A stretch of 64,000 nucleotides of DNA, from assembly GCF_030403775.1 (NCBI RefSeq), contig NZ_JAQMWQ010000002.1:124001-188000 (forward strand), in the 5' to 3' direction. This DNA comes from Paenibacillus sp. BSR1-1. Lineage in GTDB: Bacteria; Bacillota; Bacilli; Bacillales; Cytobacillaceae. Made by a program: the position numbers and the translations under genes. Below the pieces are notes generated by a model, which did not search any database, was not told where the DNA came from, and was given only the letters and a program-made list of their open reading frames with translations. This document shows, one piece after another, positions 53,749 through 62,305 of the stretch (its first letter is position 1; the number at the start of each line of letters is the position of its first letter).

Positions 53749-54669
53749 TTAAGCCATTTTATTAGTCTCTGCTTTAATGATAGGTTTCACAGAAGGTAAA
53801 TTCGCGATATAAACCCCTGATAAAACGAGGATTCCACCAATAATTTGGCTTATCAAAATTGGGTTTCCTAAAATAAAGTGGGACGCAATAATTGCGACAA
53901 ACGGCTGAATATTCATAAACATGGAAGCGGTTCCGGCACCAGCCTTCGCAACCCCTTTATTCCACCAAAAACCGGCTACACCTTGTGCAAGAATCCCTGC
54001 AGCTATCAGTAAGATCCACATGAAAATGGAAGGGCTGATGACCAATCCGCTGACAATCCCCTCCACACCTGCAGCGGGAATCATTAAGACACTGCCAAGA
54101 ACCGTTGCATAAATCGTAATGACAAAGGAATTCATCGTCTTCGATAATCCTCGAATAAATAATAGACTGATACACAGGCAAAGCATCGCGATTAAAATAT
54201 TGAAATCGCCCCATGAAATCCCAAGTGAACCTTTTCCAACTCCAATAATTGAAAATACGCCAATCAAGCTGATCAACGCACCCGATGCTTTCTTTAAGGT
54301 TAGTTTTACTTTAAAAATAATCCGTTCTAATAGAATCGTAGCAATGGGCGAAAGCGCAAGGATTAAGGAAGCATTTGCAGGTGTTGTGTGTTTGAGCCCC
54401 GTAAAATAAAAGGTTTGATTAAGAAGCGTTCCAAAGATACCGACACCAAGCAGGTATTTCCACTCCGTATTTGTTGGCCTCTTCATTCCTTTAACGGAGA
54501 AGGCGACTACAATTAAAAAAAGTGACGTAAAACAGATCCGGACGGTTGACAAAAACACCGGTGAAAATCCTTGAAGCAAGTAAGCACTGACAGGATAATT
54601 GCATCCCCACAGAACCGATACGAAAAACAAGCTTAATAGAGTTTTTTGATTACCACCTGACATAGGCAT
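53749..54669 (-). CDS. EamA/DMT-family exporter
   Basis: 306 residues from ATG 54669, preceded by GAAAGGCG; a start 24 bases upstream has no site. Ten membrane segments in two EamA repeats. The first begins SLFFVSVLWGCNYPVSAYLLQGFSP, with the typical Trp-Gly-x-Asn-Tyr-Pro pattern, and includes FTGLKHTTPANASLILALSP (about 92-111). Drug/metabolite exporters of this kind have wide substrates, which cannot be set from sequence. Confidence 0.85.
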   Translation of the reverse strand: MPMSGGNQKTLLSLFFVSVLWGCNYPVSAYLLQGFSPVFLSTVRICFTSLFLIVVAFSVKGMKRPTNTEWKYLLGVGIFGTLLNQTFYFTGLKHTTPANASLILALSPIATILLERIIFKVKLTLKKASGALISLIGVFSIIGVGKGSLGISWGDFNILIAMLCLCISLLFIRGLSKTMNSFVITIYATVLGSVLMIPAAGVEGIVSGLVISPSIFMWILLIAAGILAQGVAGFWWNKGVAKAGAGTASMFMNIQPFVAIIASHFILGNPILISQIIGGILVLSGVYIANLPSVKPIIKAETNKMA

Positions 54670-54815
54670 AGACACGCCTTTCTGATCAAACATTGATGTA
54701 AATCCATTTGCTTATTATAGCATCTTGTTTCGTGTGTCGAAAGGTTTTTTTAAAAATCACTTTAAAATAATTCATTCGTATAATTAAATAAAGGTCAATA
54801 AACGGAGTGGAACAT

Positions 54816-56300
54816 ATGAATAATGAGTTTATCAAACAGGAAGGGCTGGTTTTTCCGGGAAAGACCTATGTGGAAGAACTGTTAAAACCAGTTTTTAATG
54901 ATCAAAGGGAGTACCTATTTCACGTCATGTTCGACATCCATCGTGCCCATGTGATTATGCTCGAGGACCAGAAAATAATTAAAACCGCCGAAGCGAGAAA
55001 AATGCTAGAGGGAATTAATAAGGTTGCAAGAACAGAAACAGTAAAAATCACTTACGATCCTCAATATGAAGATTTATTTTTCATGGTGGAAGCCAAAATT
55101 GCGGAGGAAATCGGAGAAGAGCTTGCAGGAAAAATTCATATTGGAAGAAGCCGCAACGATATGGGGGTTGCCATGTACCGTTTGGTGTTAAGGGAACATC
55201 TTTTACAGCTGCTTGAAAGTAGTTTTCAATTGGGAGAAGCGCTGCTTATAAGGGCTGAACTTCATACCGAAACCTATATGACTGCCTATACCCATACCCA
55301 GCCTGCTCAGCCATCGACCTTAGGGCATTATTTATTAGCCATTTATGATGTATTGATGCGGGACATTAAACGTCTTTGGGCCGCTTTTGAAACAGTAAAC
55401 CAATCACCGCTCGGGGCGGCAGCCCTATCGACGACCGGATTTCCAATCAGTCGTTCTCGTACCTGCGAATTATTAGGGTTTAATAAAGTAATAGAAAACT
55501 CATATGACTCGGTCGCGGGTGCCGATTATCTAATAGAAGCGTCAACCGCTTTAATGACCTGCATGGTAAATACCGGAAGATGGATACAAGATTTCCTCAT
55601 GCATGTCACAAGGGAATTCAATTCATTTAAAGTAGCGGATCCCTATGTCCAAGTCAGCAGCATTATGCCCCAGAAACGAAATCCCGTGTCGATCGAACAT
55701 TCACGGGCACTAGCAAGCAGCTCTTATGGCGATGCCCTCGCAGCAATCCAAATGATTCATAATACCCCTTTCGGTGATATTGTCGATACTGAAGATGACC
55801 TGCAGCCTCATTTATATCGGGCATTCTCGAAAGCTAATCGTGTAATGAAAATCATGTTTGCCGTTGTGACGACACTAAAGGTAAATGAGGGGCATTTAAA
55901 GGTTATGTCTGAAAAATCCTGTATCACCATTACGGAGTTCGCCGACACGTTGACAAGGAATTATGATATTCCCTTTAAAAAAGCACATTCCATCGCGAGT
56001 ACCCTTTCAAGAAGAACAATTCAAGAGCAAAAAGAATTGGCCGACTGGAAGGTGGATGAAGTTAATTCAATGCTTAAGGATTTGTGCGATGGATCGTTCA
56101 ACGAGGAAGAATGGAAAAAAATCATATCTTCAGAACACTTTGTCGAAGTGAGAAGGATTCAAGGCGGGCCAAATCCTAATGAGGTTAAGAGAATGATAGA
56201 AAATCGAAAGCTCCGTTTACTTGAAGATATAAAAGATTTACAGCTTATAATTGAAGAATTAGCCGCTAAGAGGAAAGAATTGGTAAATTTTCGTTTATAA
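54816..56300 (+). CDS. Argininosuccinate-lyase-like lyase (fumarase/ASL superfamily)
   Basis: 494 residues from ATG 54816, preceded by CGGAGTGG. Superfamily regions are present: HIGRSRNDMGVAMYR (about 109-123), THTQPAQPSTLGHYL (about 159-173, with the catalytic His) and the mobile loop SSIMPQKRNPVS (S281 to about S292). Family members split C-N or C-O bonds with release of fumarate. No argG, argF or other arginine gene is adjacent, and the protein is longer than typical ArgH (about 460). A catabolic lyase acting on an N-succinyl amine, as in EDDS lyase, is a fair alternative to arginine synthesis. Confidence 0.8.
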   Translation: MNNEFIKQEGLVFPGKTYVEELLKPVFNDQREYLFHVMFDIHRAHVIMLEDQKIIKTAEARKMLEGINKVARTETVKITYDPQYEDLFFMVEAKIAEEIGEELAGKIHIGRSRNDMGVAMYRLVLREHLLQLLESSFQLGEALLIRAELHTETYMTAYTHTQPAQPSTLGHYLLAIYDVLMRDIKRLWAAFETVNQSPLGAAALSTTGFPISRSRTCELLGFNKVIENSYDSVAGADYLIEASTALMTCMVNTGRWIQDFLMHVTREFNSFKVADPYVQVSSIMPQKRNPVSIEHSRALASSSYGDALAAIQMIHNTPFGDIVDTEDDLQPHLYRAFSKANRVMKIMFAVVTTLKVNEGHLKVMSEKSCITITEFADTLTRNYDIPFKKAHSIASTLSRRTIQEQKELADWKVDEVNSMLKDLCDGSFNEEEWKKIISSEHFVEVRRIQGGPNPNEVKRMIENRKLRLLEDIKDLQLIIEELAAKRKELVNFRL

Positions 56301-56305
56301 AGAAA

Positions 56306-56338
56306 AAAACAGTCTTAAATTGGCTGTTTTATTTTTTT
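56306..56338 (+). terminator. Terminator after the lyase gene
   Basis: AAAACAGTC pairs with GGCTGTTTT (one G-U), followed by ATTTTTTT. Confidence 0.75.
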
Positions 56339-56391
56339 GTCCTCTTTTTAATAATAGATTTTTTTAATATGATAGAGTTAGAGGTGGTTGA

Positions 56392-58023
56392 ATGCGATTA
56401 CATACAAAGTTAATGCTCGGAATCTCCATTCTCATAATTGTGATGGGAACGATTATTGAATTTACTTTTAAAAATATTATGGAAACCAATCTGAAGCATG
56501 AAATCGGCTCGAAGGCCTTATCAGTAGCGCAATCGATTGCCAATATGCCTGAGATACAAGCCGCGTTTCGAGCCGATAATCCATCCGCCATTATTCAGCC
56601 CATTGCTGAAAATATTCGACATCAGGTTGGGGCTGAATTTATTGTCATCGGGAACCGCGATGAACTCCGTTATTCGCATCCAAACCCAAACCGTTTAGGT
56701 CAAAAAATGGTTGGGGGGGATAATGACAGCGTGTTTAAAGGGAAATCGGTCATTTCTGAATCGACAGGGACTCTCGGGCCATCATTAAGAGGAAAAGCAC
56801 CGATTATTAGTGGCGGTCAGATCATTGGTGTTGTTTCGGTTGGTTATCTTCAGACTGAAATTCAAAAAGAAGTATCGAAAATACAACAAAAAGTCTTTCT
56901 TGCTACGCTGATAATTTTAGCAGGGGGGCTGGTGGCTGCTTTATTAATCTCCTTAAATATTAAAAGGGCCATTTTCGGACTTGAACCAAAGGAAATAGCC
57001 TGGATGTATCAGGAAAAGCATGCGATACTTGAGTCCATTCATGAGGCGATCATCGCGATTGATACCAATGGCCGGATCACAGTTGTCAATGAGACTGCTC
57101 ATAAAATTTTGAATGTTCCGAATGATATTTTATTAAGGGGCAAAAAAATAGATGATGTTCTCGAAAATACGAAGCTTTATGACGTGGTTAAATCAGGACG
57201 GGCAGAGTATGACCAGGAAATTATGATTTTTGGAGACATCTTTTTGGCTAACCGCATCCCTATTTTTAACAAGCGCGGAATAGTCGTAGGAGCAGTTGCC
57301 AGCTTCCGGAGTAAGTCCGAGCTTGCTTCGCTCCTTCAGGAATTATCACATGTAAAAGCTTATGCGGAAGGACTGCGTGCCCAGACGCACGAATATTCCA
57401 ACCGGCTATACACTTTACTAGGCTTGATCCAGCTTGGCTCCTACAAAGAAGCGATTGATTTTATTTCTAGAGAAGTGGACGTCGCCCAAGGGTTTATTCA
57501 ATTTTTGATGCGGGAAATTCCGGATCCGATTATTGCGGGATTCATTTTAGGAAAAGCAAGCTTAGCAAGCGAATTGAAAATTGATCTTTCAATAGATAGA
57601 GAGAGCAGCTTTAAGGATCTCCCTTTTGAAATTAGCAGAGATTTATTAGTAACGATTATAGGAAATTTAGTCAATAATGCCTTTGAAGCCGTTAGGGAAA
57701 ATGGCATGCATGAAAAACGCGTTTCCCTGTTTTTAACGGATCTTGGAAAAGACCTGATAATTGAAGTAGAGGATAACGGGAAAGGGATTGACTCAAAGCA
57801 TCAGGACCAAATTTTCTCAGCAGGTTTTTCAACTAAGAATACCGGGAGTAATGCCGGAATCGGCTTAAGTTTGGTACAAAAAGCAATAAACGATTTAGGG
57901 GGATATGTTACCTTTTCTTCGAGTGCGGGAGAGGGAACAATTTTTACAGTGGCGATACCAAAGCAAAGGGGGAGATTGAATGAAAGTGACGGGATACAAG
58001 CCTATCGAAGTGTTAATTGTTGA
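56392..58023 (+). CDS. CitA/DcuS-type sensor histidine kinase
   Basis: 543 residues. Membrane segments at about 7-28 and 168-189 frame an extracytoplasmic PAS-like ligand domain (about 30-165), with RYSHPNPNRLGQ typical of citrate, malate and fumarate sensors. A cytoplasmic PAS (about 215-310), the H-box HEYSNRLYTLLGL (His333) and a GHKL ATPase domain (NLVNNAFEA, DNGKGI, GIGLSLV) follow. It should sense an external carboxylate, fitting the nearby tctCBA and lyase. The 3' end overlaps the regulator gene by 44 bases. Confidence 0.92.
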   Translation: MRLHTKLMLGISILIIVMGTIIEFTFKNIMETNLKHEIGSKALSVAQSIANMPEIQAAFRADNPSAIIQPIAENIRHQVGAEFIVIGNRDELRYSHPNPNRLGQKMVGGDNDSVFKGKSVISESTGTLGPSLRGKAPIISGGQIIGVVSVGYLQTEIQKEVSKIQQKVFLATLIILAGGLVAALLISLNIKRAIFGLEPKEIAWMYQEKHAILESIHEAIIAIDTNGRITVVNETAHKILNVPNDILLRGKKIDDVLENTKLYDVVKSGRAEYDQEIMIFGDIFLANRIPIFNKRGIVVGAVASFRSKSELASLLQELSHVKAYAEGLRAQTHEYSNRLYTLLGLIQLGSYKEAIDFISREVDVAQGFIQFLMREIPDPIIAGFILGKASLASELKIDLSIDRESSFKDLPFEISRDLLVTIIGNLVNNAFEAVRENGMHEKRVSLFLTDLGKDLIIEVEDNGKGIDSKHQDQIFSAGFSTKNTGSNAGIGLSLVQKAINDLGGYVTFSSSAGEGTIFTVAIPKQRGRLNESDGIQAYRSVNC

Positions 58024-58702
58024 GGATGACTTGAGGATTGCGGAAATTCAAAAACGGTTTCTGGAACAGCTGGATGGTTTCCAAACGGTTGGGATAGCCG
58101 CTAGTTATGTGGAGGCAAAGACCTTAATTGAGATCCTGCAGCCGGATTTGCTTCTGTTGGATGTTTATTTTCCTGATATGAATGGACTTGAGCTATTGAA
58201 GGAAACCAAACAGCAAGCAAAACAAATGGACGTCATTATGATAACGGCCACAAAAGAGATACAAATGGTCCAGGAAGCGATTAGCATTGGGGTATTTGAT
58301 TACATTATTAAGCCGGTCGTTTTTGACCGATTTAAGCAATCTTTAAATAGGTATCAGGAGTATCATAATAAGCTGATTCAATTAAATATGGAAAATACCC
58401 ATGTTACCCAGCAGCAGGTGGATATGCTTATTCGTAAGGAAAGCGAAGGAGCGGGAGGCATAGGTGGCGAGAGGGGGTATCTGCCAAAGGGGATTGACCC
58501 GCTTACTCTCGATAAAGTAATGGAGGTTCTCGAAAAAGTGGACGAGGGTTTAACGGCCGAACGGGTCGCCAAAGAAATCGGCATCAGCCGAACCACCGCC
58601 AGACGTTACCTCGAACACCTCGTAACCCAAGAAAAAATAGCCGCCGACCTAGCCTACGGAACCGTGGGGCGACCGGAGAGGGTATATATGTGTTGTATGT
58701 AG
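57980..58702 (+). CDS. CitB/DcuR-type response regulator
   Basis: 240 residues, start ATG after AAAGGGGGAG inside the sensor gene. The receiver domain has the acidic pair in VEDD, phospho-acceptor Asp61 in LLLLDVYFPDMNG and Lys in YIIKPV. The C-terminal helix-turn-helix (GLTAERVAKEIGISRTTARR, about 190-209) is of the CitT/DctR type. It should activate carboxylate uptake genes once phosphorylated by the upstream kinase. Targets are probably tctCBA, the ArsB-like permease or the lyase (inference). Confidence 0.92.
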   Translation: MKVTGYKPIEVLIVEDDLRIAEIQKRFLEQLDGFQTVGIAASYVEAKTLIEILQPDLLLLDVYFPDMNGLELLKETKQQAKQMDVIMITATKEIQMVQEAISIGVFDYIIKPVVFDRFKQSLNRYQEYHNKLIQLNMENTHVTQQQVDMLIRKESEGAGGIGGERGYLPKGIDPLTLDKVMEVLEKVDEGLTAERVAKEIGISRTTARRYLEHLVTQEKIAADLAYGTVGRPERVYMCCM

Positions 58703-58715
58703 GGTGTTATTGTAG

Positions 58716-58770
58716 GGTGTCAGGCACCGCAAAAAGACATTTTATGTCATTTGTCCACTCCACGTGTACA
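58716..58770. repeat. Dispersed GGTGTCAGGCACC repeat, copy 4 (degenerate)
   Basis: GGTGTCAGGCACC is followed by GCAAAAAGACA, as in copies 1-3, and then TTTGTCCACTCCACGTGTACA, a degraded form of the TGTCCAC/GTGGACA hairpin. It lies between the response regulator and its terminator. Confidence 0.7.
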
Positions 58771-58777
58771 TTTGGGG

Positions 58778-58810
58778 CAAGCATCTGATTGGATGCTTGT
58801 CTTTTTTATT
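58778..58810 (+). terminator. Terminator of the sensor-regulator operon
   Basis: CAAGCATC and GATGCTTG form an 8-bp stem with a 6-base loop, followed by T-rich sequence. Confidence 0.85.
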
Positions 58811-58888
58811 TTTTGTAATTGATTAACCTACCAAGATAAGGTAAAATAAAAATAGACTATACAGTCCATTTGAGAAGGAGGTAATTAA

Positions 58889-59089
58889 ATGGGGGTATAT
58901 ATTTTTTGGTTATTAAATAAACTGACTAGTCGTTTTAATTGATTTTCTACGACCAAAGTTCCAGACTTCTTTAAGACCATCAATGCAGAAGAAATCCTTC
59001 CCAATATCGATTCGGTAAAAACTAACAACTCTTATAATGTAATCAAAAGATACAAGATAAAGCTCTACAAAAGGAGGAACCAAAAATGA
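58889..59089 (+). pseudogene. Small peptide frame interrupted by in-frame TGA
   Basis: ATG 58889 follows the very strong site GAGAAGGAGG. The frame codes for 17 residues (MGVYIFWLLNKLTSRFN), meets TGA at 58940-58942, and then stays open for 48 codons in the same frame to a TGA that overlaps the ATG of the next gene as ATGA. Either only the 17-residue peptide is made, or an ancestral 65-residue gene was broken by one stop, or the TGA is read through. The family is not recognised. Confidence 0.45.
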
Positions 59090-59226
59090 CTTTAAATATA
59101 TTTTTCTTAACTATTACCATCAATAAAAGGAAAATGAGTATAGATGACGCGGTCCATCAAGAAATGGTTGAAAAGTTGTACGAAAAAAGTAAAGATCAGC
59201 AAATCTCAATGCGTCATTTTATGTAA
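59086..59226 (+). CDS. YrzI-family small protein
   Basis: 46 residues, start ATG after AAAAGGAGGAACC. The N-terminus MTLNIFFLTITINKRKMS matches the YrzI family of small Bacillus proteins: a short hydrophobic strand or helix, then a charged amphipathic stretch (DDAVHQEMVEKLYEKSKDQQ). Function unknown; such peptides are often expressed in sporulation or stationary phase. It shares an ATGA junction with the interrupted frame upstream. Confidence 0.72.
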   Translation: MTLNIFFLTITINKRKMSIDDAVHQEMVEKLYEKSKDQQISMRHFM

Positions 59227-59231
59227 AAAGA

Positions 59232-59267
59232 AAAACCCTTGATTCATGCCGCTGAATCAAGGGTTTT
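59232..59267. terminator. Bidirectional terminator
   Basis: AAAACCCTTGATTCA and TGAATCAAGGGTTTT form a 15-bp perfect stem between convergent genes. Confidence 0.9.
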
Positions 59268-59272
59268 AACTA

Positions 59273-60013
59273 TTATTTAGCTACCTGATAAAAGGCGTAA
59301 TCCCGTAAATATTCCGGAAGCTGCAGCAAAGATTGCAATTCTGCAAAAGTCCCGTTTGGTTCAATATCTATATCCAATATGTTATAGCTCCAATCAATTT
59401 CCGCGGGGATATGGATGGCATTTATTCCAAGCTCAATCGCTGGCTTAATATCTGTTTTAAGAGAATTACCGACCATCCAGGTGGAATACTTCTCCGTCGC
59501 AATCTCATCCAGGACCATTTGCAACGCGTATGAATTTTTTTGTTCACAAATAAACACACGGTCTCCAAAGTAATTTTCCAAACCTAATTGGTTAATTTTC
59601 CTTCTTTGATTTTCCTCATCGCCGCCAGTAAATAAAACCAAATCATGTCCATCCTCCTGCAGCCTTTCCAAAACTTCATATAAATAAGGAAATGGCTGCA
59701 CATCAATCTGAAAAACACTCTGACCGATGCTGTGTACATGTTTTATTTCAAAATCTGAAATTCCTCTTCCATATTTCACGCAAAAATATTTATAGGTTAA
59801 AACGAGTGATTCCGGATATAAGGAAGAATGTAAGCCGAATTCCTCTACATTTTTTAAATCAATCTCCAATTGTTTTTGGAGGATCTCTTCTTTTGTTGCA
59901 GAATGAAACCAATCCAGCATTTGATCAGCAAATTGGTTTTTAGACTTCCTAAAGTACTTGCTGCAGTGGATGAGGGTATCATCTAAATCCATTATTAAAG
60001 ATTGTTGATTCAT
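59273..60013 (-). CDS. HAD-superfamily hydrolase
   Basis: 246 residues, start ATG after AAAGGGGGAATTG. HAD motif I DLDDTL (about 9-14) with the nucleophile Asp, motif II LFTGGD (about 129), and motifs III/IV near KNSYALQ and WMVGNSLKTDIKPA (about 179-192). The alpha-helical cap (about 20-100) makes it a C1-cap member. It is a phosphatase-type enzyme of unknown substrate. Cytoplasmic, monocistronic. Confidence 0.83.
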   Translation of the reverse strand: MNQQSLIMDLDDTLIHCSKYFRKSKNQFADQMLDWFHSATKEEILQKQLEIDLKNVEEFGLHSSLYPESLVLTYKYFCVKYGRGISDFEIKHVHSIGQSVFQIDVQPFPYLYEVLERLQEDGHDLVLFTGGDEENQRRKINQLGLENYFGDRVFICEQKNSYALQMVLDEIATEKYSTWMVGNSLKTDIKPAIELGINAIHIPAEIDWSYNILDIDIEPNGTFAELQSLLQLPEYLRDYAFYQVAK

Positions 60014-60271
60014 AAAATCAATTCCCCCTTTAATAGTGGTGTAGAATAAATATATGGGTAAACACCATCCAAATGCTAAAAATAGAATGTCCTCCTGAAA
60101 AATACATCATAGGTAGTAAGGGACAAAATCTGACGAATAATCTAAAAGGGAAATTAACTAGTTACTCAAATTCCCCCTGCATATATTAATAAAAAATAAT
60201 TTAGGACCCCGTATCTTTTCCCCTGCCTTAAATCGTTTATAGGGTAGAGAGTGCTAAAGGAGTGAAAAAAC

Positions 60272-60943
60272 ATGTCACACAAGCCGAGAACATTCCCGTT
60301 AGAAGGTCCACATCAAGAAGACGATCCATTTTGGAAAGAACATTATCCAAAATTGCAGCGATATTGCAGTTTCCTTGCTCAAAATAAATGGGATGGTGAA
60401 GACATCGCCCAAGAAACGTACCTGAAGGCATTGAGATATCAGCAAAAAATGTCTCCAGCTTTATTAAATAAAATTGCCTACCATCATTGGATTGATCTGC
60501 TCAGAAAAAGGAAGCATGAAACGATAGAGTCCGATATTGAAAAGGCAGCACCTACTCATCAATTGGATGAAACTGTCGATATGCTGATTGAGCATTTCAC
60601 ACCAAAACAAGCCATCATCTTTTTGTTAAAAGAGGCATTTCAATATCAAATAAAGGAGATTGCCGACATCTTAGAAACAACAGAAATGGCGGTAAAGTCC
60701 AATTTGCATCGAGCTAAAAAGAGATTGGGAAAAGAACATCAATCTGATTCCTTAGAAATTTTCTGGGATGAAGAGGAACGGGAGCTGCTTTCAAAGCTTT
60801 TTAAAGAATCGTTGTTAATGGAAGACCCTACCGTCCTTATTCAAACTATCCCAATACTACAAAGTATGTTTAACGTAACAAAGCTCGTAACACGGCCAGC
60901 TCCATTAAACTCTCCTTCAAGCACTCTCTGTATGGCGGCATAG
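60272..60943 (+). CDS. ECF-like sigma factor with C-terminal extension
   Basis: 223 residues, start ATG after CTAAAGGAGTG. Region 2 is at about 20-85 (KLQRYCSFLAQNKWDGEDIAQETYLKALRY, then HHWIDLLRKRKHE), region 4 at about 105-155 (QIKEIADILETTEMAVKSNLHRAKKRL). About 65 further residues follow, which is unusual for plain ECF sigmas and may serve as an internal regulator domain. No anti-sigma gene is adjacent. A clpP paralogue follows after 30 bases, probably in one operon. Confidence 0.82.
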   Translation: MSHKPRTFPLEGPHQEDDPFWKEHYPKLQRYCSFLAQNKWDGEDIAQETYLKALRYQQKMSPALLNKIAYHHWIDLLRKRKHETIESDIEKAAPTHQLDETVDMLIEHFTPKQAIIFLLKEAFQYQIKEIADILETTEMAVKSNLHRAKKRLGKEHQSDSLEIFWDEEERELLSKLFKESLLMEDPTVLIQTIPILQSMFNVTKLVTRPAPLNSPSSTLCMAA

Positions 60944-60973
60944 CCAATTAATTGCTTTAAGGAGGAGTTAATC

Positions 60974-61555
60974 ATGAGCACCATTCCATATGTAATCGAG
61001 AATTCCAATCGCGGGGAGCGTTCCTACGATATTTATTCAAGGTTATTAAAGGACAGAATCATTATCATTGGGGATGAAATCAACGATCATGTGGCTAACA
61101 GTGTAGTTGCCCAGTTACTATTCTTAGCTGCGGATGCCCCTGATAAAGAAATTTCCCTTTATATTAATAGCCCTGGTGGATCCACTTCTGCGGGCTTTGC
61201 CATTTTTGATACGATGCAATTCATTAAGCCGGACATTAGAACGATCTGTACCGGCATGGCCGCATCTTTCGGAGCGATGCTGCTGCTGGCGGGAACGAAG
61301 GGGAAACGATATGCGCTGCCGAATAGCGAAATTATGATTCATCAGCCTTTGGGCGGAGCGAGAGGGCAGGCAACCGAAATTGAAATTTCCGCGCGTCGAA
61401 TTCTTAAACTAAGGGAACATATCAATCAAATCATTTCCGAGCGGACAGGGCAGCCGCTTGAAAAAGTAGCCCGAGACACAGACCGCGACTTTTTCATGAG
61501 TGCCGAGGAAGCTAAAGAATATGGGATCATCGATGAAATTCTATATCCAAAATGA
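60974..61555 (+). CDS. clpP: ATP-dependent Clp protease proteolytic subunit (ClpP)
   Basis: 193 residues. The catalytic triad is at canonical positions: Ser98 in GMAASFGA, His123 in MIHQPLGG and Asp172 in DTDRDFF. The axial and substrate-channel motif YINSPGGS is kept. ClpP forms the tetradecameric protease of ClpCP, ClpEP and ClpXP. Its placement after an ECF-like sigma gene, not in a housekeeping clpP context, and changes such as GDEINDHV in the normally GSAIDDNV region suggest a second, paralogous ClpP. The main clpP would then be elsewhere. Confidence 0.92.
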   Translation: MSTIPYVIENSNRGERSYDIYSRLLKDRIIIIGDEINDHVANSVVAQLLFLAADAPDKEISLYINSPGGSTSAGFAIFDTMQFIKPDIRTICTGMAASFGAMLLLAGTKGKRYALPNSEIMIHQPLGGARGQATEIEISARRILKLREHINQIISERTGQPLEKVARDTDRDFFMSAEEAKEYGIIDEILYPK

Positions 61556-61562
61556 GACTCAA

Positions 61563-61591
61563 AAAGGGCAGGTTTTTTAACCTTGCCCTTT
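61563..61591. terminator. Bidirectional terminator after clpP
   Basis: AAAGGGCAGGTT pairs with AACCTTGCCCTTT (one bulge), between convergent genes. Confidence 0.7.
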
Positions 61592-61602
61592 GTTAGTTTT
61601 AG

Positions 61603-61737
61603 CTAGCTTTTCTTTCCTTCAAATTTCATCTTATATTCAGCGTCACTCATATTCGGGTTCTTTCTTGGTTGTGATTTACTCATCGCTTTCTTCAATTCCA
61701 CAGTAGCATCATCATTTGTATTATACTTTCCATCCAT
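61603..61737 (-). CDS. 44-residue hydrophilic protein
   Basis: ATG 61737 after AGAAAGGAGTG. The protein is charged (MDGKYNTNDDATVELKKAMS at the start, ending EYKMKFEGKKS), without Cys or membrane segment. It directly follows another small gene whose stop codon lies inside its ribosome site (GGAGTGA), so both are translated from one mRNA. Composition recalls small spore or stationary-phase proteins, but I do not recognise a family. Confidence 0.6.
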   Translation of the reverse strand: MDGKYNTNDDATVELKKAMSKSQPRKNPNMSDAEYKMKFEGKKS

Positions 61738-61742
61738 CCGGT

Positions 61743-61886
61743 TCACTCCTTTCTATTTGACTCTTGAATAACAACATGTTTTGGAGCTTTTGGATATCCG
61801 TTCTTACCCGAATCGTCTGGCCCCGTCAGGTTATTTCGCTGATCCAGCACTTTTCCGGAGTATTCAATCGGATTATTTTTTGGCAT
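61743..61886 (-). CDS. 47-residue hydrophilic protein
   Basis: ATG 61886 after the full-strength site AAGGGAGGTG. The protein starts MPKNNPIEYSGKVLDQRNN and has a central LTGPDDSGKNGYPKAPKHVV. It is Asn-, Pro- and Lys-rich with no membrane segment. It is the first gene of a two-gene small-protein operon. Family not recognised; the pattern is common among Bacillus small spore-associated proteins. Confidence 0.6.
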   Translation of the reverse strand: MPKNNPIEYSGKVLDQRNNLTGPDDSGKNGYPKAPKHVVIQESNRKE

Positions 61887-62087
61887 AAATTTCACCTCCC
61901 TTAATAGGATGGTTGAAAAATTAATTCGAATGCAGGGAAATTGTTTTTTTTGATTTGAGCTTTGAGAAAGGAATGTTACGTGGGATATTTTGATTCGCTG
62001 TTAAATGGTGCATATTCGTCGATAAAATCGGAGAGTTCGCGGATAAATCATTTAGGTACGAATTCAGTATATTTATTTGCGAATCGT

Positions 62088-62305
62088 ATTCTACAAAATT
62101 ATGGAAGTATTCTACAATTTTCAGGACACATCCTACAAATTTGGCAGAGCATTCTACAAAATTTAGGCCTTATTCTACAATTGCGGTTATATTCTTTTAA
62201 TTCGAAGGTGGATTCAACAAAATTATTGAGGTATTCTACAATTTTCAGGACACATCCTACAAATTTGAGTGGGCATTCTACAAAATTATAGACCTTATTC
62301 TACAA
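62088..62305. repeat. 21-bp periodic ATTCTACAA repeat array
   Basis: The 9-mer ATTCTACAA (or ATCCTACAA, ATTCAACAA) starts at 62088, 62109, 62130, 62151, 62172, 62212, 62233, 62254, 62275 and 62297. Spacing is 21 or 22 bases, except for a 40-base step where one unit is degenerate. The array is also a larger direct duplication of about 124 bases (62088-62205 with 62212-62325). The frame open across it (61962-62291) is judged not to be a gene. Confidence 0.85.

Noticed and set aside
61962..62291. 109-codon open frame on the + strand
   Set aside because: It is built from the 21-bp repeat array, has no convincing ribosome site, and its protein repeats simply mirror the DNA repeat.
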